Source of the DNA: Bacteroidales bacterium UBA5536
GTDB lineage: Bacteria; Bacteroidota; Bacteroidia; Bacteroidales; F082
Length of the DNA: 64,000 nucleotides
Assembly (NCBI GenBank): GCA_002426795.1
Contig: DINQ01000024.1
Coordinates: 51,212 to 115,211 of the forward strand
Reading direction: 5' to 3'
Positions within the stretch are counted from its first letter, which is position 1, and each line of letters begins with the position of its first letter. Positions 26,389 through 34,776 of the stretch are shown here, one piece after another. Under the pieces are notes generated by a model. The model had not been told where the DNA came from and did not search any database. It worked only from the letters and a program-made list of their open reading frames with translations. A program made the position numbers and the translations under genes.

Positions 26389-26512
26389 TTGATGCCTTCA
26401 GACATTTGGTCTGAATCCCAAGAATCTAAATAAAACATACCAAAACCAACTTAGCAATACTGCTTCATTTTTCGACTTAAGGATAATTCCTTTTCAGAAA
26501 CGCTTTCATCCA

Positions 26513-27946
26513 ATGAACGAAACCAAATCAAATCAAAACGAAGAAGAACTTCACGGAAGTTTTCGCGACAAAATCAACACCATTGGCGAAGACGGCAAAC
26601 GTGCCTGGGTATACCCAAAACGGCCAAAGGGAAAAATGTACAACTACCGTTGGATCGTCGCATCTATTTTACTCACCTTGTTGTTTGCAGGACCTTTTAT
26701 CAAGTACAAAGGTGAGCCATTTATGCTTTTCAACATTTTTGAACGAAAGTTCATCATTTTTGGTCAGTTATTCTGGCCACAGGACTTTCATCTGATAGTG
26801 CTGGCGTTCATTACCTTTATCGTATTTATCATTTTATTCACCGTCATCTTCGGGCGCATATTTTGTGGATGGGTCTGTCCGCAAACGATCTTTATGGAGT
26901 TTGTATTCAGGCAGATCGAATATTTGATCGAAGGCGATTACCATCAGCAACGCAAGCTGGCCCGCGCTCCCTGGAACTTTGACAAAATCTGGCGAAAATC
27001 ACTTAAGCACCTGATATTTTATGCCATTGCCTTCCTGATTTCAAATACCTTTCTGGCCTATCTGATTGGGATTGATCAGTTGGAACTTTTAGTTAAAGAA
27101 GGCCCACAAGCCAATATTGTTAGTTTTGTCGCTATTATTTTGTTCTCGGGTGTATTCTATTTCATTTTCGCTTTTTTCAGAGAACAGGTTTGTCTGATTG
27201 CCTGCCCATATGGCCGCCTTCAGGGTGTTTTACTCGACAGCAAATCCATTGTTGTGGCATACGATTACAAACGCGGAGAGCCACGCGGCAAACATAACCC
27301 GCTCGAAAACAGACCCGAAACAGGAAAAGGCGACTGTATCGACTGCAAGAGCTGTATTACTATTTGTCCCACCGGAATTGATATCCGCAATGGCACACAG
27401 CTCGAATGTATCAACTGCACTGCCTGTATAGATGCGTGTGATAGCATTATGGAGCGTGTGGGACTGCCAAAAGGCCTGATTCGTTACGATTCGGAAAAGG
27501 GCATCTCTGAGCGCAAAAAATCTATTTTCAATGCCCGAACAATCGCTTATTCTGCCGTATTGACGATTTTGTTGTTCGTTGTTGGAACCATGTTTACCTT
27601 GCGTTCTGACGTTGAGACGACCATTTTAAGGGTTCCCGGAACGCTTTTCCAGGAGTACGGTCCCGATGAGTTTTCAAATGTGTACAAAGTGCAGCTTGTC
27701 AACAAGACCAGGACAGATTTACCAGTTGAACTTCGACTAGAGTCCTCAGACGGAGACATCAAAATAATGGGTGATCCGATTGTGGTAAAAGGTGGAGACA
27801 TCAAAGAGGCCAATTTCCTGGTAATATTGAAAAGAAACGAACTCAAAGCCAGTAATACACCCATCGTGATTGGTATTTATTCAGGCGAAAAACTGATCTC
27901 CGACTATAAAACAACTTTCATCGGACCTAATAATTTGGATAAATAA
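26513..27946 (+). CDS. ccoG: CcoG, cbb3 oxidase accessory ferredoxin (cupric reductase)
   Basis: The product has 477 aa. Membrane segments surround CGWVCPQTIFMEFV and CLIACPYGRLQG. Two [4Fe-4S] sites follow (CIDCKSCITICP and CINCTACIDAC). A large C-terminal immunoglobulin-like periplasmic domain closes the protein, as in the CcoG/RdxA family. CcoG reduces Cu(II) to Cu(I) ahead of CcoI-dependent oxidase maturation. It heads a short ccoG-ccoH-SafE group after the ccoP terminator. Confidence 0.93.
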   Translation: MNETKSNQNEEELHGSFRDKINTIGEDGKRAWVYPKRPKGKMYNYRWIVASILLTLLFAGPFIKYKGEPFMLFNIFERKFIIFGQLFWPQDFHLIVLAFITFIVFIILFTVIFGRIFCGWVCPQTIFMEFVFRQIEYLIEGDYHQQRKLARAPWNFDKIWRKSLKHLIFYAIAFLISNTFLAYLIGIDQLELLVKEGPQANIVSFVAIILFSGVFYFIFAFFREQVCLIACPYGRLQGVLLDSKSIVVAYDYKRGEPRGKHNPLENRPETGKGDCIDCKSCITICPTGIDIRNGTQLECINCTACIDACDSIMERVGLPKGLIRYDSEKGISERKKSIFNARTIAYSAVLTILLFVVGTMFTLRSDVETTILRVPGTLFQEYGPDEFSNVYKVQLVNKTRTDLPVELRLESSDGDIKIMGDPIVVKGGDIKEANFLVILKRNELKASNTPIVIGIYSGEKLISDYKTTFIGPNNLDK

Positions 27947-27972
27947 ACTGATTATCAATCAACTTCACTACT

Positions 27973-28413
27973 ATGAAATGGAACTGGGGAACTAAACTAT
28001 TTATTGCTACCGCGGCTTTTATGGTTATGCTGATCATCTTCGCCATATTGATGATGAAAGAGCGCATCAGTCTTGTTGAAAAAGACTATTATCCAAAAGG
28101 TCAGGATTACCAGCAACAGATCGACAAGAAAAACAATGCCAACAGTTTATCTGACCAAATTTCAGTCGATGTAACTGGTAACGAACTCATTCTGCAGTTT
28201 CCTGAACCGTTAATTCCGGGCAGTATCAGCGGAAGTATACAGTTTTACAATGTTGTTGATGATCTGTTTGATAAATACGTCACTCTTGAAGTTGATACAA
28301 ATGGTCAAATGCGTATCCCCATCGAATTAAGCAAAGGACGCTATTTGATGAAGATGGATTGGAAACATGAAGGATCTCTATATTACACCGAAAAAAGCTT
28401 TCAAATCAAATAA
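27973..28413 (+). CDS. ccoH: CcoH/FixH, cbb3 oxidase assembly protein
   Basis: The product has 146 aa with one N-terminal membrane helix (residues 8-28), then EKDYYPKGQDYQQQIDKKNNA, the usual FixH junction, and a beta-rich periplasmic domain. It is known to interact with CcoN during assembly. Spacing of 2 bases to the next gene suggests a common message. Confidence 0.88.
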   Translation: MKWNWGTKLFIATAAFMVMLIIFAILMMKERISLVEKDYYPKGQDYQQQIDKKNNANSLSDQISVDVTGNELILQFPEPLIPGSISGSIQFYNVVDDLFDKYVTLEVDTNGQMRIPIELSKGRYLMKMDWKHEGSLYYTEKSFQIK

Positions 28414-28415
28414 TT

Positions 28416-29177
28416 ATGCATGATTTACTAACCGCACTTACAATAGGTCTGATTGGCAGTTTTCATTGCATTGGCATGTGTGGTCCCATTGCTGTGGCAC
28501 TTCCCATTGGAAATAAAAGCTGGGCCAACCGGGCTTTTGGAGTATTACTTTATAACCTTGGGCGAACGGTTACTTACGGCATACTGGGAGGAATATTCGG
28601 CTTACTTGGAAAAGGAATTCAAATGGCAGGCTTTCAGCAATGGGCATCAATTTTGCTTGGGGCGGTTATGATTTTGTCTGTACTTTTTCCGGTGTTTTTC
28701 AAAGGTAGTTTAAATTTCGACAAATGGCTAACGGGCTACGCCGGCAGATTAATCGGAAGCTTCCGGAATCTTTTTGGGAAATCGTCAAAAAGTAATTTAC
28801 TGATCATAGGGCTGCTCAATGGCTTGTTGCCCTGTGGTTTGGTTTATGTTGCCATAGCAGGAGCTATCAACACCAATGATTTTGTGAATGGCATTGCCTT
28901 TATGGTCATGTTTGGCTTTGGAACCATCCCCATCATGATGAGCGTCTCGCTTTTGGGAAATCTTATTGGATCAGGCTTCAAACAAAAAATGAATAAAGTC
29001 ATTCCGGTTTTTATAGTAATATTGGGGATTCTGTTTATTCTCAGAGGCTTATCGCTTGGCATTCCTTATGTGAGCCCAAAAACCAAAATGCTCACGCCCA
29101 AAAAAGAAATGAATATGAACAAAAATTGCTGTACTGGCGAGCAGAAAAGCACAGCACAATTCACAGGTCAGCATTGA
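28416..29177 (+). CDS. SafE/TauE-type (DsbD_2) membrane protein of the cco cluster
   Basis: The product has 253 aa with six hydrophobic segments. The motif GSFHCIGMCGP at the first helix and GLLPCGLVYVA later place it in the DsbD_2/UreH-like family often annotated as sulfite exporter. Paired cysteines in these helices suggest metal or thiol chemistry. A soluble tail holds a CC pair. Genes of this family commonly follow ccoH in Bacteroidota and proteobacteria, so copper handling for cbb3 is likely; sulfite export is not supported by context. Confidence 0.8.
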   Translation: MHDLLTALTIGLIGSFHCIGMCGPIAVALPIGNKSWANRAFGVLLYNLGRTVTYGILGGIFGLLGKGIQMAGFQQWASILLGAVMILSVLFPVFFKGSLNFDKWLTGYAGRLIGSFRNLFGKSSKSNLLIIGLLNGLLPCGLVYVAIAGAINTNDFVNGIAFMVMFGFGTIPIMMSVSLLGNLIGSGFKQKMNKVIPVFIVILGILFILRGLSLGIPYVSPKTKMLTPKKEMNMNKNCCTGEQKSTAQFTGQH

Positions 29178-29215
29178 TTTTTTATTTAGAATTAATCTAT
29201 TGTACGCAAAAGTTG

Positions 29216-29223
29216 TACTTTTG
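29216..29223 (+). promoter_or_regulatory. Putative -7 promoter element of the cytochrome c/DUF4920 operon
   Basis: TACTTTTG fits TAnnTTTG and lies 26 bases before the ATG at 29250. No good -33 TTTG is seen. Confidence 0.45.
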
Positions 29224-29249
29224 CCAAAACTAAAATTTTATCAAACCTT

Positions 29250-29768
29250 ATGAAAAAGATCAATTATTTCAGCATTTTGCTGATCCCAGCTTTGGCTTTC
29301 GCACTGCAAAGCTGTGGAGGAACTGACACAACTCAATCCAGTTCAGCCGAATCAGCAGCTCAGGTTTCAACTGAAGTTGCAACAGAGACCGCTCAGGCAA
29401 CTCAGGAGGCTCCAGCTGAGGCTGTTGCCGATGCCAATCCATATGCTCAGGGCGAAGCCATTTACAACGCAAAATGTATTGTATGTCACCAGGCAAATGG
29501 TGAAGGCATTCCTGGTGCTTTTCCTCCGCTGAAAAACTCAGACTACTTACTTGCTGACAAAGTACGTGCTGTAGCTCAGGCTCTTAACGGATCAAACCAT
29601 GAAATTACCGTAAATGGCAGCAAATACAGTGCACCCATGCCTCCTCAGGTGGATACCCACGAGGAAGCTGTTGCAGTGATCAATTATGTATTGAATGCAT
29701 GGGGAAACAATGGTGGCACCGTGACACTAGAAGAAGTCAAAGATATTGTCATTGAGCCAAGACCGTAA
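29250..29768 (+). CDS. Monohaem cytochrome c lipoprotein
   Basis: The product has 172 aa. A lipoprotein signal ends ALQSC. A Ser/Ala/Glu/Gln-rich flexible linker of about 35 residues tethers a class I cytochrome c domain with CIVCH (Cys76 to His80) and a YSAPMPPQV segment with the probable axial Met. It is likely an electron shuttle reaching from the membrane to an oxidase or N2O reductase. It lies between the cbb3 and caa3 gene groups, 5 bases before its DUF4920 partner. Confidence 0.88.
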   Translation: MKKINYFSILLIPALAFALQSCGGTDTTQSSSAESAAQVSTEVATETAQATQEAPAEAVADANPYAQGEAIYNAKCIVCHQANGEGIPGAFPPLKNSDYLLADKVRAVAQALNGSNHEITVNGSKYSAPMPPQVDTHEEAVAVINYVLNAWGNNGGTVTLEEVKDIVIEPRP

Positions 29769-29773
29769 TTAGC

Positions 29774-30280
29774 ATGAAATTATTCAATTATCTTATCATA
29801 TTTCTTCTTGTAAGCTTTTCGCTGGCATGTGGTTCACAACATGAGAGCGAAACAACGCATGAACATATGCAGGATGAAGTTATATTGCCTTCAACTGGTT
29901 CGTTTGGCGAGCAAATCACCAAAGACAGTGCCATCAACATTGTCGAAATTGCCGCTGCTGTGACAACCGACACAGCTTACAATATGAAAGTAACGGGAAC
30001 CATTAAGGAAGTTTGCCAGCACAGTGGTTGCTGGGTGACGCTCGATATGGGCAACGGCGAAGAGGTTATGGTAAACATGAAAGACCATGCTTTTTCGGTA
30101 CCAAAAGATGCTGCCGGAAAACAGATTTGGGTCGAAGGCATAGCTGTGCGTGAACTCATTCCTGTTGACATGTTGAAACACTATGCTGAAGACGCCGGTA
30201 AATCGCAGGAAGAAATTGATGCGATAACCACACCAGAGTGGCAATACACCCTGGATGCAGATGGTGTTATTATTGAATGA
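29774..30280 (+). CDS. DUF4920 lipoprotein
   Basis: The product has 168 aa with a lipoprotein signal ending SLAC. The DUF4920 core is visible: GSFGEQITKDSAINI, then GTIKEVCQHSGCWVTL with a conserved Cys pair, and VNMKDHAFSVPKD. Its function is not known; the fold is probably a small beta-barrel and the CxxxGCW cysteines could bind metal. An N-terminal His/Glu-rich stretch (HESETTHEHMQDE) may also bind copper. It is cotranscribed with the preceding cytochrome c and followed by a terminator. Confidence 0.85.
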   Translation: MKLFNYLIIFLLVSFSLACGSQHESETTHEHMQDEVILPSTGSFGEQITKDSAINIVEIAAAVTTDTAYNMKVTGTIKEVCQHSGCWVTLDMGNGEEVMVNMKDHAFSVPKDAAGKQIWVEGIAVRELIPVDMLKHYAEDAGKSQEEIDAITTPEWQYTLDADGVIIE

Positions 30281-30297
30281 TAGCATTGAAGAAAATT

Positions 30298-30330
30298 AAA
30301 AGCCCTGCGAGAACCCGCAGGGCTTTTTTT
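30298..30330 (+). terminator. Terminator after the DUF4920 gene
   Basis: A perfect stem (AGCCCTGCG at 30301-30309 with CGCAGGGCT at 30316-30324, extended by A-T pairs) has a 6-base loop and a T7 tail. Confidence 0.92.
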
Positions 30331-30391
30331 CGGTCTAATATTTACTCGATTAACACATACCATTAAATATTAGCAACTTTTAAGAATTTTC

Positions 30392-30422
30392 TTTGTTTCT
30401 ATTTAGATTTAGTCTAAATTAG
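30392..30422 (+). promoter_or_regulatory. Putative promoter with dyad, ahead of the Sco/caa3 operon
   Basis: TTTG at 30392-30395 and TAAATTAG at 30415-30422 are 19 bases apart, close to the Bacteroidota promoter layout. A perfect dyad, ATTTAGA (30401-30407) and TCTAAAT (30413-30419) with a 5-base spacer, overlaps the -7 element. Its form resembles MntR/DtxR-class operators, but no regulator can be named. Confidence 0.45.
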
Positions 30423-30457
30423 CAGCTCCAAAAAAGCCGCCAAACAAAATACACATC

Positions 30458-31261
30458 ATGCTTATAATGAAATTGTTATCGCAAAAAAATCGAAACAGAT
30501 TGTTAGGTTTTTTTGTATTTCTTGCGCTTTTTATGCCCGTTTTGCATGCACAGGAAGAACTTGGTGTTTACGAAAAACTGGATCATTACATCGACAGCAC
30601 CATTGTTTTCACTGACGAACACTACAACAAAGTAAATCTGAAACAAGCCATTAACAAGCCTACTGTTATTGCGATGGTCTACTACGAATGTCCGGGCTTA
30701 TGCACTCCCCTGCTCAATGGGCTGGCCGAAGTAGTGAAAAGGTCTGACCTCGAGCTCAACAAAGACTATCAGGTGTTCACGATCAGTTTCAGTCCGCGTG
30801 AAACGCCTATCCTGGCTCAGAACAAGAAAAAGACCTACGCCCGCTTGGTTGGCAAGGGCGACATCGAAAATGGCTGGCATTTTTTCACAGGCGATAGCTT
30901 AACGATCAACCACTTGCTGGATAATATTGGCTACAAAATCAAACCGGAAGGTGACGAATTTATTCATCCCGCTACTTTGGTGGTAGTGAGTCCCGAGGGA
31001 AAAATCACACGCTATCTGCATGGTACTACTTTTCTGCCATTCGACCTAAAGATGGCAGTTGTAGAAGCCAGCCAGGAACGTTCTGGTCCGACAATCAACA
31101 AAATTTTGGAGTTTTGCTTCAGCTATGACGCCGAAGGAAAAAAATATGTCTTCAATGTAACAAAAGTATCAGGGACCATTATCCTGATACTGGCACTGGC
31201 GCTCCTGGGATCGCTGGTGGTATCGAGCAAACGTAAAAAAAACACCCCAAACGTACATTAA
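30458..31261 (+). CDS. Sco1/SenC copper chaperone
   Basis: The product has 267 aa; ATGs at 30458 and 30467 are both possible. A signal anchor (about residues 14-30) leads to a thioredoxin-fold domain with CPGLC (Cys78 and Cys82) and a later His in DEFIHPATLV, the Cu ligands of Sco. A second hydrophobic segment near the C-terminus is unusual for short Sco proteins but frequent in Bacteroidota. Sco loads copper into the CuA site of subunit II. It starts the caa3 operon, 3 bases before subunit I. Confidence 0.9.
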   Translation: MLIMKLLSQKNRNRLLGFFVFLALFMPVLHAQEELGVYEKLDHYIDSTIVFTDEHYNKVNLKQAINKPTVIAMVYYECPGLCTPLLNGLAEVVKRSDLELNKDYQVFTISFSPRETPILAQNKKKTYARLVGKGDIENGWHFFTGDSLTINHLLDNIGYKIKPEGDEFIHPATLVVVSPEGKITRYLHGTTFLPFDLKMAVVEASQERSGPTINKILEFCFSYDAEGKKYVFNVTKVSGTIILILALALLGSLVVSSKRKKNTPNVH

Positions 31262-31264
31262 TCT

Positions 31265-32890
31265 ATGACAAGCACAGCTTTGAATGTAAACTTTTTCCAG
31301 GCTAAAAAGGGATTGTTTTCCTGGATTTTTAGCGTGGATCACAAGCGGATTGGACTGTTATATCTCTATTCGCTGCTTACCTTCTTTCTGGTAGGTGTGA
31401 CCCTCGGCGTTTTGATGCGCCTTGAACTCCTCAACCCGGGAAAAGATTTCCTGGAAGCTAAAACATACAATCAGATTTTCACCCTGCACGGTGTCATCAT
31501 GATTTTCTTGTTTATCATCCCCAGTATTCCGGCAGTTTTCGGGAATTTTTTCCTACCGATCATGCTCGGGACTGATGATGTAAGCTTCCCACGGTTGAAC
31601 CTGCTTTCGTGGTGGATCTATATCATTGGTGCCATCATGGCTTTGTCAACACTCATCTGGGGCGACGGCCCTGCCGATACCGGCTGGACCTTTTACGCGC
31701 CCTACAGTGTGAAAACCGGCACCAATGTAACCATGTCGGTACTGGCAGCTTTTGTGCTGGGATTTTCTTCTATCCTCACCGGGCTCAATTTCATTGTGAC
31801 CATCCACCGACTGCGCACACCAGGCATGACATTTATGAAAATGCCCCTTTTTGCCTGGGCTTTGTATGCCACATCATGGATTCAGTTGTTGGCTACACCC
31901 ATCATTGGTATTACCTTGCTGATGATCGTGGCTGAACGTTTTTTCGGAATAGGACTCTTCGACCCGTCGATTGGAGGCGACCCAATACTCTACCAACACT
32001 TGTTCTGGATTTATTCGCACCCGGCTGTATATATCATGGCCCTGCCGGCTTTTGGTATTGTTTCTGAGATTTTGCCAACTTTTACACAGCGTACTATTTT
32101 CGGATACAAAGCCATCGCTTTTTCCAGTCTGGCCATTGCATTTGTGGGTTACTTCGTTTGGGGACATCATATGTTTACGGCAGGCATGAGCGGTCCGGCA
32201 CGTATCATATTCTCTGTCATGACCTTTTTAGTGGCCATTCCAACAGCAATCAAGGTATTTAACTGGGTTGCAACACTCTATAAAGGCTCAATAGATCTGC
32301 AGCCGCCATTGCTCTACATGCTCGGTTTCATCTTTCAGTTTATGGTGGGCGGATTATCGGGTCTTGTGCTTGGTGCGCTGGCCACTGATATCTATTTGCA
32401 CGATACCTATTTTGTCGTAGGCCACTTCCATTATGTCATGTTTGGTGGCACCGGATTCGCTTTTTTTGGGGCATTGCACTATTGGTACCCTAAAATCTGG
32501 GGCAAGATGTACAACATCAAGATTGCCAATATTGCTTTCGCCATTTTCTTTGTGGGCTTTAATATGCTCTATTTCCCGATGATGATTGCCGGCCTAATGG
32601 GCATGCCCAGGCGCTATTACGATTATTTGCCTGAGTTCCATCTGCCTAACATGATCAGCACTTTTGGTTCATGGGTATTGGTTACCGGGCTTTTACTGAT
32701 GCTTGGCAACCTGATTGCAGGTTTGAGAAAGAAAAACCAACCCAAAGTTGGTCGCGATCCCTGGGGTGGTATCACCTTAGAATGGCAGACATTGTCGCCT
32801 CCACCTGTACAAAATTTCGACCGCATGCCGGTATTGCCCAAAGACGGTCCTTACGATTATGAACATAAACCTGTTATTAAAGAAGACTAA
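31265..32890 (+). CDS. ctaD: caa3-type cytochrome c oxidase subunit I, A2 type
   Basis: The product has 541 aa with 12 membrane helices and the haem a/CuB His ligands, for example in LHGVIMIF, WGHHMFTAGM and HDTYFVVGHFHYVMFG. Residues 250-253 read Tyr-Ser-His-Pro: the YSHP motif replaces the Glu-bearing GHPEV of A1 oxidases and marks the A2 subfamily, known from Rhodothermus. The enzyme pumps protons while reducing O2. The gene order here is I, III, IV, II, then haem O synthase. Confidence 0.95.
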   Translation: MTSTALNVNFFQAKKGLFSWIFSVDHKRIGLLYLYSLLTFFLVGVTLGVLMRLELLNPGKDFLEAKTYNQIFTLHGVIMIFLFIIPSIPAVFGNFFLPIMLGTDDVSFPRLNLLSWWIYIIGAIMALSTLIWGDGPADTGWTFYAPYSVKTGTNVTMSVLAAFVLGFSSILTGLNFIVTIHRLRTPGMTFMKMPLFAWALYATSWIQLLATPIIGITLLMIVAERFFGIGLFDPSIGGDPILYQHLFWIYSHPAVYIMALPAFGIVSEILPTFTQRTIFGYKAIAFSSLAIAFVGYFVWGHHMFTAGMSGPARIIFSVMTFLVAIPTAIKVFNWVATLYKGSIDLQPPLLYMLGFIFQFMVGGLSGLVLGALATDIYLHDTYFVVGHFHYVMFGGTGFAFFGALHYWYPKIWGKMYNIKIANIAFAIFFVGFNMLYFPMMIAGLMGMPRRYYDYLPEFHLPNMISTFGSWVLVTGLLLMLGNLIAGLRKKNQPKVGRDPWGGITLEWQTLSPPPVQNFDRMPVLPKDGPYDYEHKPVIKED

Positions 32891-32892
32891 CT

Positions 32893-33522
32893 ATGGAGCA
32901 CTCATCAGGATTTAGTTTGCCCAACTCAGGCCATAACCGTGATGCAGAAGCATCAAAAATGGGCATGTGGTTGTTTCTGTTCACCGAACTCTTACTTTTC
33001 GGTGGTTTATTCGTCGTGTACATGGTTTACCGTTTGCTCAATCATGAAGCTTTTTTGCTTTCTTCGTTTGAGTTAAATGTTACCATGGGGACTTTTAATA
33101 CTGTCGTGCTTTTGGTGAGCAGTATGACTGTCGCCATGTCGATCACAGCCATTCAAAAAGGCAATGCCGCCCTTTCAATTCGTTTACTTTTTGTCACTTT
33201 GGGAGCTGCGGTGGTATTTATGGTTGTCAAATATTTTGAATGGTCAGCAAAAATCCATCACGGCCTATTCCCGGGCCAGCTTGTTTTTGATAATCTGCCT
33301 AAAGGTGAGGGATTGTTTTTCTTTCTTTACTTTTTTATGACCGGTTTACACGCACTGCACATTATTATTGGTGCTGTTTTAATCGCAGTCGTGATTTATC
33401 GCACGCGTAAAGGACTCATCACCGCCGAAAAATATACTTTGACAGAAAACGCCGGGCTCTACTGGCACCTTGTGGATCTGATCTGGATTTACCTTTTCCC
33501 ATTGTTTTACCTCATCCATTAA
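32893..33522 (+). CDS. ctaE: Cytochrome c oxidase subunit III
   Basis: The product has 209 aa with five membrane helices, as in the short bacterial form of subunit III. Family blocks KMGMWLFLFTELLLFGG, FMTGLHALHIIIG and YWHLVDLIWIYLFPLFYL are present. It stabilises subunit I and the proton pathway. The gene starts 2 bases after ctaD. Confidence 0.93.
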   Translation: MEHSSGFSLPNSGHNRDAEASKMGMWLFLFTELLLFGGLFVVYMVYRLLNHEAFLLSSFELNVTMGTFNTVVLLVSSMTVAMSITAIQKGNAALSIRLLFVTLGAAVVFMVVKYFEWSAKIHHGLFPGQLVFDNLPKGEGLFFFLYFFMTGLHALHIIIGAVLIAVVIYRTRKGLITAEKYTLTENAGLYWHLVDLIWIYLFPLFYLIH

Positions 33523-33533
33523 GATACTATAGC

Positions 33534-33854
33534 ATGAATACGATCAAGCAAAACCATAATGACCAGGGGCATGAAGAACACCCCATCGTAAGCTACCGCG
33601 AGCATCTTAGTACACTTGTTGCCTTGTTGCTGCTCACCGTAATGACCGTTGCTATTTCGGTATTCGGGTCTAACCTTCGTACACTTTCAGTCGCCACTGC
33701 TTTGCTTATTGCATCTGTAAAGGCACTTGTTGTGGCCTATTATTTCATGCACTTGAAATACGACAAGAAATTGTATACCTGGCTGTTGCTCATTGTGGGA
33801 GTCCTTTTTGTCTCCTTCCTGATTTTAACAAGTATTGAATTTTTAAACCGCTAA
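33534..33854 (+). CDS. ctaF: Cytochrome c oxidase subunit IV (CtaF-like)
   Basis: The product has 106 aa with three membrane helices after a His/Glu-rich start. The segment SVKALVVAYYFMHLKYDKK is the signature of bacterial subunit IV (CoxF/CtaF). It lies between subunits III and II in the operon. Confidence 0.9.
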   Translation: MNTIKQNHNDQGHEEHPIVSYREHLSTLVALLLLTVMTVAISVFGSNLRTLSVATALLIASVKALVVAYYFMHLKYDKKLYTWLLLIVGVLFVSFLILTSIEFLNR

Positions 33855-33860
33855 GTCAAC

Positions 33861-34772
33861 ATGAGAATAGGAGCATCAACATTTGCCGAAGGCGTCGATT
33901 TATCGTTGTATATCATTGCGGGTATTTCAATATTTTTTCTTGTTGGGATCACCGCGGTCATGATTTACTTTGTGATTCGTTACAACAAAAAACGCAACCC
34001 CAAAGCCACCAATATCGAAGGGAACAATACCCTCGAAGTCATTTGGACAGTCATCCCGACCATACTCGTTTTGGTCATGTTTTACTACGGATGGATGGGT
34101 TATAAACCCATGCGCACTGTTCCTGGCAATGCCATTGAAATTAATGCGTATGGACAGATGTGGAAATTTTCGTTTGAATATCCCAATGGAAAGCTAACTG
34201 ATTCGCTGGTTGTGCCACTGAACAGGCCGGTGAAACTGTACCTGAATTCGCGCGACGTGCTGCATAGTTTTTATATTCCTGCATTCCGATTAAAAGAGGA
34301 TATGGTTCCCGGAGGCAAGAATTATCTTTGGTTCGAGGCTAATCTCAAAGGAAAATACGATATCCTGTGTGCTGAATATTGTGGCCAGTTGCATTCTTAC
34401 ATGCTTTCTTCGGTTACCGTTTTACCGGTTGAGGAATACGAAGCATGGTTTGAAAAAGCACCCACAATCACAGATGAGCATCCCGGGCTCACCGTCATGA
34501 AACAAAACGCCTGCCTCACATGCCATTCACAGGACGGAAGTAAAATTATCGGGCCTTCCTTTAAAGGCATTTATGGCCATGAAGTAACTGTTGTCACTGA
34601 TGGCATTGAGCGTCAGGTAATGGTAGACGATGAGTACATTACACGATCGATCAAACAACCTGGTTCCGATGTAGTACAAGGATACATGAACGGTTTAATG
34701 GTTTCGTATGAAAATGTATTGACCGACCAGCAGATCAAAGACGTGATTGAATACATCAAAACCTTGAAATAG
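33861..34772 (+). CDS. ctaC: caa3 oxidase subunit II with CuA and fused cytochrome c
   Basis: The product has 303 aa. Two membrane helices (about residues 12-38 and 58-80) precede a cupredoxin domain with an intact CuA loop CAEYCGQLHSYM and an upstream His in VLHSFYIP. A C-terminal cytochrome c domain carries CLTCH, which defines caa3 type. Electrons enter at the haem c, pass CuA and reach haem a. This intact CuA site contrasts with the ligand-less loop in the NosZ-like gene at the left edge. Subunit II is encoded after I, III and IV, not first as usual. Confidence 0.94.
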   Translation: MRIGASTFAEGVDLSLYIIAGISIFFLVGITAVMIYFVIRYNKKRNPKATNIEGNNTLEVIWTVIPTILVLVMFYYGWMGYKPMRTVPGNAIEINAYGQMWKFSFEYPNGKLTDSLVVPLNRPVKLYLNSRDVLHSFYIPAFRLKEDMVPGGKNYLWFEANLKGKYDILCAEYCGQLHSYMLSSVTVLPVEEYEAWFEKAPTITDEHPGLTVMKQNACLTCHSQDGSKIIGPSFKGIYGHEVTVVTDGIERQVMVDDEYITRSIKQPGSDVVQGYMNGLMVSYENVLTDQQIKDVIEYIKTLK

Positions 34773-34776
34773 CAAC

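Noticed and set aside
28416..29177. Sulfite exporter function for the SafE-like protein
   Set aside because: The name is a family label; the cysteine motifs and the ccoG-ccoH context favour a role in cbb3 maturation, and no sulfur-metabolism genes are nearby.
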